Counted from the first letter of the stretch, positions 16,476-27,360 are shown. The stretch: 64,000 nucleotides of DNA from Iodidimonas sp. SYSU 1G8 (GCF_039655775.1 NZ_JBBYXJ010000001.1:1626001-1690000); one strand, 5' to 3'. Numbers and translations are program-made. The notes: generated by a model not told the origin, from the sequence alone.

Positions 16476-17825
16476 ATGACAACAGCTAATACGTTTGAAT
16501 CAGCCGAATATCAGCTCATTGGCCCAGCAGAAGATGGGAAAATTAGCAACCTTCTAGCTGATAAGTCGGGCAAAGAAGCCCGCCAACGGCTTCAGGCCCT
16601 CATTTCAGAATGGCTCAGAATGGAAAACCTCGTCGTTCTGACCGGGGCGGGCACTTCTCACTCGTCAGGTGGGATGTTGATGAAGGATCTTGAGACCAGT
16701 GTCTTAGAAACCGTTGCTGCATCTCCAGACATACCGACCAACAGTAGTAGAATAATTATAGCCCGCCAAGCACCGCCAACTGCGGGTGGATTAAAACTAG
16801 GCTTCGAAGACTGGCTATCGTATCTCGTGAATGCCGCGCATCTTTCCTCAACAGCCTCATCCCCATTTAGCGGGGTCACTTGGAAAGAGGGGCCTACACC
16901 TAGTTCATCAGAACTAAATTGGTTAACCGATCGGATCTCAAAAGCGATATTTCTCGACTGCGCCCTAAGTCTCTGTGAAGGAAGCGGCGCCAGCCAAATC
17001 TCCCCTCATCTTTCTTTCTTGGCCAAACTGGTCTCAAGAGATAGCAATCTTGGTCGCTCTCATATATTCACGTTGAATTATGATACTTTATTTGAACAGG
17101 CATTTGAATTACTTGGCATCCAATATTTTGATGGATTTACTGGCCGGGCGAATGCACGATTTGATCCCTCCGTGTATGGTCTCGACATTTATTGGCCGGG
17201 GGAGGTTGCAGAAGGACGGGTTCGCAGATTCGATAAATTTGTTCATTTCTACAAACTTCACGGGTCCATACATTGGCATATTGATAACAGCGAGCTTAGA
17301 GCGCGACACCCTAACTTGCAGGCTCTAAAGGAGTTCGCAACGCTCGACGTCAACGCCAAGGCAGCAAGACTTTCGGAAGTTGCCGGGTTCCTCAATGCGG
17401 TTGGGATTTTGCCAACTGCGAACAAGTTTGCACAGACTCTTACGATGCCATTCGCGCACCTATTTCGAGCGTTCCAAATTAGACTGAGCGCCCCTCAAAC
17501 CTTCTTGCTCGTAATGGGATATGGCTTTGGAGACGACCACGTTACACGGGTAATTGAGACCGCGCTCATGAACCCTTCGCTAATAATGCTGGTTGTAGAA
17601 CCTGACCCCACCAGCCCGATCATCAAACGCATCGAACGATACAAGGAGTTGGGCAAGCGGGCTTTCGTGCTGACAGCCACGCTTGAAAGCCACAAGGGCA
17701 ATCCATTTACTCGCGCGACGTTTGACGATTTCGCAACAAACGTCATGCCTGATGTTCAGTGGCTTGACGACTTTTTGCGGCTGCGCCGCTTTGAAAAGCA
17801 GATTAGCTCAAGCGGAGATGCTTGA
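16476..17825 (+). CDS. SIR2-domain NADase, antiphage effector of a SIR2-HerA system
   Basis: A 449-residue SIR2-like protein. The NAD-binding opening LTGAGTSHSSGG is at 55-66, the core motif FTLNYDT at 198-204 (Asn201, Asp203), the catalytic-His segment LHGSIHW at 261-267 (His262), and a C-terminal GYGFGDDH at 348-355 as seen in defence-associated SIR2 proteins. In characterised SIR2-HerA (Nezha) systems the SIR2 protein degrades NAD+ when phage infects, in complex with the HerA ATPase. The ATG at 16476 follows AGGG by 8 bases. The herA gene starts at the very next base. G+C is low (19 of 60 at 17041-17100), which suggests horizontal transfer. The NADase role is inference from intact motifs. 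Confidence 0.9.
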   Translation: MTTANTFESAEYQLIGPAEDGKISNLLADKSGKEARQRLQALISEWLRMENLVVLTGAGTSHSSGGMLMKDLETSVLETVAASPDIPTNSSRIIIARQAPPTAGGLKLGFEDWLSYLVNAAHLSSTASSPFSGVTWKEGPTPSSSELNWLTDRISKAIFLDCALSLCEGSGASQISPHLSFLAKLVSRDSNLGRSHIFTLNYDTLFEQAFELLGIQYFDGFTGRANARFDPSVYGLDIYWPGEVAEGRVRRFDKFVHFYKLHGSIHWHIDNSELRARHPNLQALKEFATLDVNAKAARLSEVAGFLNAVGILPTANKFAQTLTMPFAHLFRAFQIRLSAPQTFLLVMGYGFGDDHVTRVIETALMNPSLIMLVVEPDPTSPIIKRIERYKELGKRAFVLTATLESHKGNPFTRATFDDFATNVMPDVQWLDDFLRLRRFEKQISSSGDA

Positions 17826-19934
17826 GTGGATAGCCCTCGCGTCATAGGCCATATAGTGGCCGTTCAAGGCTTTCGCGTAAAAGTTGAATTGCTCCCGGAT
17901 ACGAAGTCCGCGATGCGGGCCACTCTAGACGGTGTTCAGGCAGCGGTTTCGATCAATGCATACGTAACGTTTTCCATTGGAGCAGGCCAACTTGTTATAG
18001 GGATCATCACAGATCTAGAAGCCCGCGAAAGCTATGATCCTGAGAGTGGCGACGATCTCACGCTTGAACTTATGAAACCTCGCCGAATTGCAAGCATTCA
18101 GCTCTTAGGGACCATTGACTTCAGTGGATCACAAGGTGTGTTCAGCCCTGGTATTACAATCCTACCAACCCTAGACACCCCCGCAGAGATCGGTGCTCCC
18201 AGAATTCTCAAAGCCGTTTTCGAAACACCGCCGAAGCGCAATAAGCCTGAAAATCACCAAGGTGATGATTACGACTGCGACCTTGATATTGGTCGCCCCA
18301 CAGGGCAGCCCGCAAATCGAGTGAAAGCATCGTACAATGATCTCTTTTCGCGCCCACTAGCGATCGTAGGCAATACTGGATCAGGAAAATCATTCACCGT
18401 ATCTAGCATCTTGCAGAAAGGGATGGCGACCTTAGGAAAATTCGGAGATGAGCCCCACATTTTTATTTTGGATGTAAATGGAGAGTATGAACAGGCCTTT
18501 AGCACAAATGGTCTTACTCCGGAAAAAAGGCCAGATCATATCTATCTAAATGGCAAACCCTTTGGAATTCCAATCTGGTTTCTAAACGCAGCCGAAATTT
18601 GTTCCTGGCTTAGCGCCTCCGAACAGACACAGGAACCGGTACTAAAAGACTGGTGGGCACTGGCCAAAGCGCGCGGTACACAACAACGGTTGGCTACCAA
18701 TGCGAATTCACTTCATCATGCCATATCGAAGACCCAAGCTCTAATTGCCGCGCTAGATGCAAATAGGCCAAAAAAGCAGGCGTGCGTACAGCTAATGGGC
18801 ATTATCAAACAGTACCTTGCTAATCGCCAAACAGTAGCATATCCCAAGCTGCGTGATACGCTCTTACCTTATAGGGATCAGTTCAACGAAACGAAGAACG
18901 TAGATTGGAGCCCTCCGCAAAACGAACCACAAATTAGAGCTGCAGCAGAAGAGCTAATCACTGAACTGAACGCCATATTAAGCACCGAATTTACGCTAGC
19001 AACCCTTAGCTCTACGACAGCGGACAGCCCGCGTTTCATAAGCAGAGGTAGCCTATATGACCCAACGCTAATAGATGACGCAACGTCACCTGAGGATGCA
19101 GGCCGGATCGAGGCTCATTTAACGACCCTAAAACTGAGGCTACGCGCCCGTCTAGATGACCCGCGATGGCGTTCGTTTTTCAATTACGAGCAGGACGGCA
19201 CTAAGATCGAGTCGCTAGAAAGTTGGTTACGCTCGTTTGGGCTCGGAGCCAAGTCAGGCCCGCGCGTTTCTGTGATCGACCTCTCGATGCTCAGCCACGA
19301 GGTATTGCCCTATGCGTGTACTATAATTGGTAGAGTGCTGCTTGAGGCGAGAGAGAATCTAAGAGCAACTCAACGTTACAAACATCCATGGGTCTTAGTT
19401 CTTGAAGAAGCACATAACTATGCCCGCCCGCCGCGATCAGACGAAGAGAGAGGTCAAACGCTTTCTCGATTGGCTTTCGAGCGCATTGCGAAAGAGGGTC
19501 GAAAATTCGGATTTAGCCTCATTGTTGCCAGCCAACGACCAAGTGAAATTAGCCCGACTATTATCAGCCAATGCGCCAATTTTGTAAGCCACAGGCTCCA
19601 GAATCCGGAAGACATTGATCATTTTCGGCGAATAATTCCGATGCAGGCGCGAAGATTGCTGGATCAGGTGACCATACTAGCATCAGGAGAGGCGATCGTT
19701 TTCGGCAGCGCATTTCATGTTCCCACCAGAGTCCTATTTGACGCTCCCGCTCCTGGACCATACAGTCAAACTGCGGCCCCCTTCCATGAGTGGCAAAGCA
19801 CCGAAACGTTCCCAATTCAAAGCATCATAGGAGCTTGGGGATTGCAGGCTACCGAACCAGCCGAAGTCCAGGCTGAAAGGACTTCGCAAGACAGAGAAGG
19901 CGTCCAGACAAGCGCTGACGATAATCCCTTTTGA
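17826..19934 (+). CDS. HerA-like ATPase/helicase of a SIR2-HerA antiphage system
   Basis: A 702-residue HerA-type AAA+ motor. A beta-barrel (HAS) domain occupies about residues 5-60 (VIGHIVAVQGFRVKVELL). The P-loop GNTGSGKS is at 182-189, the Walker B segment WVLVLEEAH at 522-530, and a sensor/Arg region SQRPSEISPTIISQC near 566-580. HerA forms DNA-loaded hexamers; in SIR2-HerA defence it assembles with the SIR2 NADase and may control or help it. The GTG start at 17826 follows the SIR2 stop TGA with no gap, and GGAG is 8 bases upstream, so translation is probably coupled. Low G+C as for SIR2. The fold and partner are well supported; the defence role is inference from known two-gene systems. 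Confidence 0.9.
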   Translation: MDSPRVIGHIVAVQGFRVKVELLPDTKSAMRATLDGVQAAVSINAYVTFSIGAGQLVIGIITDLEARESYDPESGDDLTLELMKPRRIASIQLLGTIDFSGSQGVFSPGITILPTLDTPAEIGAPRILKAVFETPPKRNKPENHQGDDYDCDLDIGRPTGQPANRVKASYNDLFSRPLAIVGNTGSGKSFTVSSILQKGMATLGKFGDEPHIFILDVNGEYEQAFSTNGLTPEKRPDHIYLNGKPFGIPIWFLNAAEICSWLSASEQTQEPVLKDWWALAKARGTQQRLATNANSLHHAISKTQALIAALDANRPKKQACVQLMGIIKQYLANRQTVAYPKLRDTLLPYRDQFNETKNVDWSPPQNEPQIRAAAEELITELNAILSTEFTLATLSSTTADSPRFISRGSLYDPTLIDDATSPEDAGRIEAHLTTLKLRLRARLDDPRWRSFFNYEQDGTKIESLESWLRSFGLGAKSGPRVSVIDLSMLSHEVLPYACTIIGRVLLEARENLRATQRYKHPWVLVLEEAHNYARPPRSDEERGQTLSRLAFERIAKEGRKFGFSLIVASQRPSEISPTIISQCANFVSHRLQNPEDIDHFRRIIPMQARRLLDQVTILASGEAIVFGSAFHVPTRVLFDAPAPGPYSQTAAPFHEWQSTETFPIQSIIGAWGLQATEPAEVQAERTSQDREGVQTSADDNPF

Positions 19935-20036
19935 AGGCGTGTCTTAACAGCTTCAGATAGTCTTTCTCAGGTAAGTAGACGAAGTGTTATTTCTGCTGGT
20001 CGGGAGGCTTCACGCCTAACTTGCCCTGCCCCCAAC

Positions 20037-20068
20037 AAAAAAAGGGCCGCCCTTTCGAGCGGCCCTTT
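20037..20068 (-). terminator. Intrinsic terminator of groESL
   Basis: On the minus strand, the perfect 10-bp stem AAAGGGCCGC/GCGGCCCTTT with an 8-base loop is followed by seven T residues, 30 bases after the groL stop. It probably also blocks read-through from herA in the opposite direction, less efficiently. Confidence 0.85.
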
Positions 20069-20097
20069 CCGTATCCCTTGCGGGGAGTGGCTTGGAC

Positions 20098-21756
<1,659 letters not shown>

Positions 21757-21773
21757 CTACTCCCGAAAATGAA

Positions 21774-22088
21774 TTAGGCCGCGGCCTTGGCGGCTGCGCC
21801 GGCTTCGACGATGCCCATGATGTCCGACTCCTTCATGATCAACAGCTCCTGGCCGTCGATCTTGACTTCGGTGCCGGACCACTTGCCGAACAGCACGCGA
21901 TCGCCGGGCTGCACTTCCAGAGCGACGATGTCGCCCTTGTCGTTGCGCGCGCCGGGACCCACCGCGATCACTTCACCCTCGGACGGCTTTTCCTTGGCCG
22001 TGTCCGGGATGATGATGCCACCGGCAGTCTTCTCTTCTTCCTTGATCCGCCGAACGACGACGCGATCCTGAAGCGGTTTGAACTTCAT
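21774..22088 (-). CDS. groES: Co-chaperonin GroES
   Basis: The 104-residue lid of the GroEL chamber; slightly longer than the usual 95-97 because of a C-terminal GAAAKAAA extension. The family core [14 protein letters not shown], the mobile-loop [19 protein letters not shown] and the [23 protein letters not shown] end are clear. The ATG at 22088 is chosen because GAGGAGG lies at the ideal distance; an earlier ATG at 22133 would add a non-homologous leader. First gene of the groESL operon. Confidence 0.98.
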   Translation of the reverse strand: MKFKPLQDRVVVRRIKEEEKTAGGIIIPDTAKEKPSEGEVIAVGPGARNDKGDIVALEVQPGDRVLFGKWSGTEVKIDGQELLIMKESDIMGIVEAGAAAKAAA

Positions 22089-22169
22089 CGAGTGAACCTC
22101 CTCTTGTTGAAGCCCAGAAATTCTGGATTGCAAAGAAAACGCCCGATTCCCCTGAGGGCGCCTCGACCG

Positions 22170-22201
22170 CCTATGTAAGGGAGGTTTGGCAGTCGTTCAA
22201 G
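22170..22201 (-). promoter_or_regulatory. Candidate heat-shock (RpoH-type) promoter of groESL
   Basis: On the minus strand CTTG (22201-22198) and CTTACATAGG (22179-22170) are 18 bases apart. This matches the alphaproteobacterial RpoH pattern (CTTG, spacer 17-18, CYTATNTNNG) with one mismatch in the -10 part. Its -35 overlaps the CIRCE element, so HrcA binding would block it. The match is inferred by eye. Confidence 0.55.
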
Positions 22202-22212
22202 GGGAGTGCCAA
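22186..22212. promoter_or_regulatory. CIRCE operator (HrcA-binding site)
   Basis: On the minus strand TTGGCACTC, nine bases, then GACTGCCAA, a 9-9-9 inverted repeat close to the CIRCE consensus TTAGCACTC-N9-GAGTGCTAA, about 100 bases upstream of groES. HrcA is expected to repress groESL here. Confidence 0.9.
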
Positions 22213-22357
22213 AAATAATTGGCAGCCACGGGAACTGATTGCTAACAAATTGATTTGGCAAGAAAAATTTTCCGCGCCCCTTGTCAGCCTACAGCGACTC
22301 GGGCACAGTTTTATTGCAGGTGCGTTATGGATATGTGATCAGCCGAGAGGAGGTCCC

Positions 22358-22645
22358 ATGGCTGTCGGGCAACGGCGCGATTATCGCGACATCGAGTTGG
22401 TACTCAAGGGTTATCGTCTGGCGACCGCCGAAATCCTGTACCGAATGCCCGACAATCCGGATTTCCTGCAGGCCTATCTCTGGCAGGATTTCGACATGGC
22501 GCCGCAATTTCCGGTGCTGCGCAAATTCCTGAAATTCTGGAGCGACAATCTGGACGGGCCGCTGCATTCGGTGCGCGTCGCCTCGACCCAGCTCATGACC
22601 CCGGCGGAGTTCCGCGCCGTCGACGGCGTGCTGCGCATTCACTGA
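22358..22645 (+). CDS. usg: Usg family protein
   Basis: A 95-residue protein of the Usg family (PF06233-type), conserved in alphaproteobacteria and of unknown function. The family signature LKGYRLATAEILYRMPDNP followed by QAYLWQDFDMAPQFPVL and the end GPLHSVRVASTQLMTPAEFRAVDGVL is complete. The ATG at 22358 is supported by the GAGAGGAGG ribosome site; the longer reading frame upstream lacks one. It is divergent from groESL and lies 82 bases before a DUF2339 gene on the same strand. Confidence 0.85.
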   Translation: MAVGQRRDYRDIELVLKGYRLATAEILYRMPDNPDFLQAYLWQDFDMAPQFPVLRKFLKFWSDNLDGPLHSVRVASTQLMTPAEFRAVDGVLRIH

Positions 22646-22727
22646 GCCGCGTCCAACAGCCTCGACGGGGCGCGCCGGGCGCTCTATCGTCTGACGCCGC
22701 CGGACGGACCGGCGACGAGGAGCGGAT

Positions 22728-25400
22728 TTGGACGTTCTCGGCATCCTGATCGGCCTGGCCGTGCTCATCGGCATCCCGGTCGCCGCGCTGGTGGCGCTGG
22801 CGCGCACCGCGACGTTGCAGCGCGAGATGATGGCGTTGCGCCGGGAAGTCGCGCTGCTGAAGCAGGCGGCGCAAGGCACGGCGCCCGTCACCCGGCCAGC
22901 CGTGCCGGTGACACCGGTCGCGGCGGCGCCGGTGACAGCCGCGCCCGTCACCACCGCGCCGCTGGTGGCGGCGGCGGCGGCGGCCGAGCCTGCCGTTCCC
23001 CCGCCTGATCCCGTTCCGCCGCCCAAGCCGCGTCCGGCACCGGCGGAAAAGAAATCCGCCGAGGGACAGCTGACCTCGCGCTGGATGGTGTGGATCGGCG
23101 GCCTCGCCCTCGCGCTGGGCGGCGTGTTCCTGGTGAAATATTCCATCGAGGCCGGCTATCTCGGGCCGCTGGTGCGGGTCGCGCTGGGCGTCGCCGCCGG
23201 TCTCGGCATGCTGGCGGCGGGCGAAGCGGCGCGGCGGCATCCGTCGCGGCGTCCTTCGGCGGTACCGTTCGCGCAGGCCGACTACATTCCCGCCGTGATC
23301 ACCGGCGCGGGCTTCCTGACCCTGTTCGCCAGCGTCTATTCGGCCCATGCGCTGTACGATCTGCTGCCATCGGCGGCGGCCTTCGTCCTGCTGGCGGTGG
23401 TGGGCCTCGCCGCCATCGCCGTGTCGCTGCTGCACGGGCAGGCCATGGCGCTGTTCGGCCTGATCGGCGCCATGACCGTGCCGCTGCTGGTTGCGTCCGA
23501 CACGCCGCAGCCGCTGGTGCTGTTCGGCTATCTGGCCGTCGTCACCGGCGCGCTGGCCGCCATCGCGCGGCTGCGCCGCTGGTGGGCGGTGCTCGCCGCC
23601 GCCATGGCCGGCGCGGCGCTGTGGGTGGTGCTGTGGCTGGCCGGACAGGCGCCGCCGCAGCCGGCGGTGCTGGGCCCGTTCCTCCTGCTGCTCGCCGTGC
23701 TGCCGTTGTGGACGCTGTGGCCGACCGCCGATGCCGAGCGCGCGCCCGGCGCGCTGTCGCTATCGCTGCCGGACTATGTGGTCGCGGCGTCCGGCGCGGT
23801 GGTGGCGCTGCTGTGCCTGCTGCTGGTGCGCTGCGACCTCTACAGCACATTGTCGCTGGCGACCCTGGGCGCGGTGAGCGTGCTGTTCCTCGCCGCCGCC
23901 TGGCGCATCCCGGCGTGGCACGCGCTGCCCGTCGCCGCGGCCGTCGCCGTGCTGGCGGTGCTGGCGCTGTGGCACGTGCCGGTGCTGTTCAACCCGTATG
24001 CAGGCGCGGATGCCGAGATCGCCGCGCTCAACCCGGTGGTCTCGCCCGCGTTCGCCCGCTTCACCGGCGTGGCGGCGGCGTTCGCCGTCCTGTTCGGGGC
24101 GGGCGGCTTCGCGGCGCTGGGCCGGGGGCGCAGGCTGGGTTACTGGGCGGGCCTGTCGGCCGCGCTGCCGGTGCTGATCCTGTTCGTCGCCTATTGGCGC
24201 TGGACCGGCTTCCGCTCGGACGCCGGATGGGCGGCCATCGCCGTCGCCCTCGCCGCGCTGGCGACCTTCGCGGCGGAGCGGCAGCGGATGTCGCGCCCGG
24301 TGCTGGGCGCCTATGCGGCCGGCGCGGTCGCCGCGCTCAGCCTGGCGCTGGCCATGATCCTGCGCGAGGCGTGGCTGACGGCGGCGCTGTCACTGCAACT
24401 GCCGGCGCTGGCGTGGATCGCGCGCCGCCTCGACCTGCCGGTGCTGCGCGCCGTCGCCGCCGCGCTCGCCGCCGTGGTGCTGGTGCGGCTGCTGGCCAAT
24501 CCGGCGCTGGTCGAGTATCCGGCGGGCGGCTGGTTCGTGCTCAACTGGGTGCTCTATGGCTATGGCGTGCCGGCCCTCGCCTTCTGGACCGCCGCGCGGA
24601 TGCTGCTGACCCAGCGCGACGGGCTGAGCGTGACCTTGCTGGAAGCCGGCGCCGCCGCGTTCGTGACCTGCCTCGTCAGCCTGCAGATCCGGGTGATCTT
24701 CGCGGGCGGCATGGCCGCGCCCTATGACAGCCTGTTCGAGGCCAGCCTGCAATCGGCGGCATGGCTGGGCATGGGCTATGCGCTCTATGCCCGGCAGGGG
24801 CTGCGCGCGCGGCCCGCGCTCAACGCCGCGTCCATGGTGCTGCGCGCCGCCGGGGCGGCGCATCTGCTGCTGGTGCAGGTGCTGTACCTGAACCCGCTGT
24901 GGACGCACGCGCCGGTCGGCACGATGCCGGTGCTCAACACGCTGGCGCTCGCCTATCTGCTGCCGGCGGGCTTCGCCGGGCTCTATGCCTTAAGCGCCGC
25001 GCGGCGCGGCGACGGACTGATGTTCCGCATCGCCGGGGTTGCCGCCCTGCTGCTGGCGCTGCTGTGGCTCAGCCTGGAGGTGCGGCACATCTTCCAGGGC
25101 CCGTATCTGAACGGGCCGGGCGTCACCAATGCCGAGAACTATACCTATTCGGCGGTGTGGATGCTGTATGGCGCGGTGCTGTTCGCCGCCGGCCTGCGCT
25201 GGCGCAGCCAGGCGCTGCGGCTGGCGTCGCTGGCCATCTTCATGCTGACGGCGGCCAAGGTGTTCCTGCTCGACACCAGCAACCTCAGCGGCATGCTGCG
25301 GGCGCTGTCGTTCCTGGGCCTGGGCGGCGCGCTGCTGGCCGTCGCCTATCTGTCGCAGCGGCTGGTGCAGCGCCCGGCAGCGGGCGCCGATCCGGAGTGA
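22728..25400 (+). CDS. DUF2339 multi-pass membrane protein
   Basis: An 890-residue inner-membrane protein with an N-terminal helix (residues 1-25), a short coiled-coil-like stretch REMMALRREVALLKQ, a Pro/Ala-rich linker near 45-100, and then more than twenty hydrophobic segments of the DUF2339 type. The family's region LTSRWMVWIGGLALALGGVFLVKYSIEAG is visible at the linker end, and the C-terminus has KVFLLDTSNLSGMLRALSFLGLGG, also typical. Function is unknown; some members are near cell-surface or polysaccharide genes. The start is a TTG at 22728 with GAGGAG upstream. A hydrophobic, G+C-rich coding region explains the many long overlapping ORFs. Confidence 0.85.
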   Translation: MDVLGILIGLAVLIGIPVAALVALARTATLQREMMALRREVALLKQAAQGTAPVTRPAVPVTPVAAAPVTAAPVTTAPLVAAAAAAEPAVPPPDPVPPPKPRPAPAEKKSAEGQLTSRWMVWIGGLALALGGVFLVKYSIEAGYLGPLVRVALGVAAGLGMLAAGEAARRHPSRRPSAVPFAQADYIPAVITGAGFLTLFASVYSAHALYDLLPSAAAFVLLAVVGLAAIAVSLLHGQAMALFGLIGAMTVPLLVASDTPQPLVLFGYLAVVTGALAAIARLRRWWAVLAAAMAGAALWVVLWLAGQAPPQPAVLGPFLLLLAVLPLWTLWPTADAERAPGALSLSLPDYVVAASGAVVALLCLLLVRCDLYSTLSLATLGAVSVLFLAAAWRIPAWHALPVAAAVAVLAVLALWHVPVLFNPYAGADAEIAALNPVVSPAFARFTGVAAAFAVLFGAGGFAALGRGRRLGYWAGLSAALPVLILFVAYWRWTGFRSDAGWAAIAVALAALATFAAERQRMSRPVLGAYAAGAVAALSLALAMILREAWLTAALSLQLPALAWIARRLDLPVLRAVAAALAAVVLVRLLANPALVEYPAGGWFVLNWVLYGYGVPALAFWTAARMLLTQRDGLSVTLLEAGAAAFVTCLVSLQIRVIFAGGMAAPYDSLFEASLQSAAWLGMGYALYARQGLRARPALNAASMVLRAAGAAHLLLVQVLYLNPLWTHAPVGTMPVLNTLALAYLLPAGFAGLYALSAARRGDGLMFRIAGVAALLLALLWLSLEVRHIFQGPYLNGPGVTNAENYTYSAVWMLYGAVLFAAGLRWRSQALRLASLAIFMLTAAKVFLLDTSNLSGMLRALSFLGLGGALLAVAYLSQRLVQRPAAGADPE

Positions 25401-25433
25401 CCGGCGCTCCGCGACGGAGCGCCGGGGTAGCGA

Positions 25434-26210
25434 TCAGCGGCCAGTGAAGACCGGCTTGCGCTTTTCGACGAAGGCGCGCATCGCCTCCCTGGAATCCTCG
25501 GTCTTGCCGAGCTGGCCGGTCATGCCCTGCTCGAAGCGGTAGCCGTCGCGCAGGCTCATTTCCTCGATCTGGTTCAGCGAATGCTTGGCGAGGCGGCTGG
25601 CGATGGGGCTCTTGGACGCGATCTCGCGCGCCAGACCCATGGCGACGTCCATCAGGGTCTCCGGCGTGGTGCATTCCTCGACGATGCCGAGGCGGTACAG
25701 TTCCGGGCCATAGACGCGCAGGCCGGTCAGCATCATCCGGCGCAGGCGCGAATGGCCGAACAGGCGCTGGGCATGGCGGCCGCCGCCGAGCAGGCCGACA
25801 TCGATCTCCGGCAGGCCGAGGCAGCCCTTTTCCGACGCGACCAGGATGTCGCAGGACGCCGCGATGGCGAGGCCGCCGCCCAGCGCCGGGCCGTTGATCG
25901 CCGCGATCACCGGCTTCTGGCATTCCATGATGCAGTGATAGGCCTCGCGCGCGCGGCGGCTGCCCTGCCAGTGATCGCCGGGCTTGCGCTCGACGCCGAC
26001 CCGCGACTTGATGTCGGCGCCGGCGCAGAACACCTTGCCCGCGCCGGTCAGCACGGCGACCCGCACTTCATCGCGGTCGCTCAGGCTGTCGAAGGTCCAC
26101 ATCAGCTCGTCCAGCACCTGGGTGCTGTGCGCGTTGACGGGCGGGTTGTCGATGGTGACGAGCGCGATGTGCCCTTCGACCAGCTCGGTCTTGATCAGTT
26201 GCGGTTCCAT
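25434..26210 (-). CDS. Enoyl-CoA hydratase/isomerase family protein
   Basis: A 258-residue crotonase-fold protein. The oxyanion-hole segments GAGKVFCAGADI and AAINGPALGGG are present. The segment CLGLPEIDVGLLGGGRHAQRLFG has a Glu at the position of the second catalytic Glu but the first is unclear, so it may be a hydratase or an isomerase. It is divergent from the threonine aldolase gene and convergent with the DUF2339 gene. It lacks other beta-oxidation genes beside it, so its pathway cannot be told. Confidence 0.85.
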   Translation of the reverse strand: MEPQLIKTELVEGHIALVTIDNPPVNAHSTQVLDELMWTFDSLSDRDEVRVAVLTGAGKVFCAGADIKSRVGVERKPGDHWQGSRRAREAYHCIMECQKPVIAAINGPALGGGLAIAASCDILVASEKGCLGLPEIDVGLLGGGRHAQRLFGHSRLRRMMLTGLRVYGPELYRLGIVEECTTPETLMDVAMGLAREIASKSPIASRLAKHSLNQIEEMSLRDGYRFEQGMTGQLGKTEDSREAMRAFVEKRKPVFTGR

Positions 26211-26314
26211 GCAGTCTCCCCGGAGGTTGCGGCGCCGGCGGTCCCGGCATCGGACCTTGCGCCTTCATTGATGACTGCTACGTTAGCCGTCCCGCCCATG
26301 AACGAGAAGGGGTC

Positions 26315-27352
26315 ATGAACGTCCTCCCGCGAAGCTTCCTGAGCGACAATGCCTCGGGCGTGTCACCCGAGATTCTCGCCGCCATCGCGCGCTGCAACGA
26401 CGGCGCCGTGCCCGGCTATGGCGCCGATCCGCTGACCGCCGCTCTGACCGAGCGCTTCGCCGCGTTCTTCGAGCGCGAGGTCGCCGTGTTCCTCGTCGCC
26501 ACCGGCACCGCCGCCAACGCCCTGTCGTTGGCCGCCTGTTGTCCGCCCTGGGGCGCGGTGCTGTGCCACCGCTTCGCCCATGTGATCCGCGACGAATGCG
26601 GCGCGCCCGAATTCTACACCGCCGGCGCCAAGCTGTGTCCGGTCGAGGGCGAGCATGGCCGGGTGACGACCGAGACGCTGGAGGCCGCCTATCGCGGCTT
26701 CCGGCTGAACGATCCGCACCAGACCCAGCCCGGCGGCGTCAGCCTGTCGCAGGCGACCGAAGCCGGCACGGTCTATCCGGCCGATGAGATCGCGGCGATC
26801 GCGGAGTGGACGCATGCGCGGGGCATGAAGCTGCACATGGATGGCGCGCGCCTCGGCAACGCGCTGGTGTCGCTGGGGATCAGTCCGGCGGAGATGACCT
26901 GGAAGGCCGGGGTGGACATCCTGTCCTTCGGCGCGACGAAGAACGGCGCCCTCGCCGCCGAGGCGATCATCGTGTTCGATGCGGCGCTGGCCAAGGACAT
27001 GGCCTATCGCCGCAAGCGCGCCGGCCAGCTGCTGTCCAAGTCGCGGTTCTTCGCCGCCCAGCTGCTCGCCTATCTGGAAGACGACCTGTGGCGCCGCAAT
27101 GCGTCACACGCCAACGAAATGGCGCGTCGCCTCGCCGATGGCCTCGCCGGCCTGCCGGGCGTCTCGCTCGCCCATCCGGTGGAGATCAACGAAGTCTTCG
27201 CCTGCCTGCCCGATGCCATGGCGGAGGCTCTGCGCGCGGCGGGCTGCCTGTTCCTCGACTGGCCGACCGCCGGCCCCGGCGGCCGCCGCTTCGTCACCAG
27301 CCCGGCAACGCCGGCCGAGGACGTCGCCGCCTTGCTGGCCGCCGCCCGCTGA
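26315..27352 (+). CDS. Low-specificity L-threonine aldolase-like PLP enzyme
   Basis: A 345-residue PLP enzyme of the beta-eliminating lyase family, normally splitting L-threonine or L-allo-threonine to glycine and acetaldehyde. The PLP lysine is Lys209 in SFGATKNG, the Asp binding the pyridine nitrogen is Asp176 in MDGARL, and the conserved DNASGVSP start and PGYGADPLT motif are present. AGAAGGGG precedes the ATG. It is the first gene after the divergent promoter region shared with the enoyl-CoA hydratase. A strong hairpin follows its stop codon. An exact choice between threonine, allo-threonine and phenylserine aldolase activity is not possible. Confidence 0.85.
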   Translation: MNVLPRSFLSDNASGVSPEILAAIARCNDGAVPGYGADPLTAALTERFAAFFEREVAVFLVATGTAANALSLAACCPPWGAVLCHRFAHVIRDECGAPEFYTAGAKLCPVEGEHGRVTTETLEAAYRGFRLNDPHQTQPGGVSLSQATEAGTVYPADEIAAIAEWTHARGMKLHMDGARLGNALVSLGISPAEMTWKAGVDILSFGATKNGALAAEAIIVFDAALAKDMAYRRKRAGQLLSKSRFFAAQLLAYLEDDLWRRNASHANEMARRLADGLAGLPGVSLAHPVEINEVFACLPDAMAEALRAAGCLFLDWPTAGPGGRRFVTSPATPAEDVAALLAAAR

Positions 27353-27360
27353 CCAAGCCA

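Noticed and set aside
16171..20010. Short similar words GCTGGT..GGGAGG at both sides of the SIR2-HerA island (about 16171 and 19996)
   Set aside because: The spacing between the words differs and only 6-7 bases match, so it is not convincing as an attachment-site duplication.
22325..23435. Large antisense ORFs over usg and the DUF2339 start
   Set aside because: Low-complexity Ala/Thr/Gly or Arg/Gly proteins that come from G+C-rich codon shadows.
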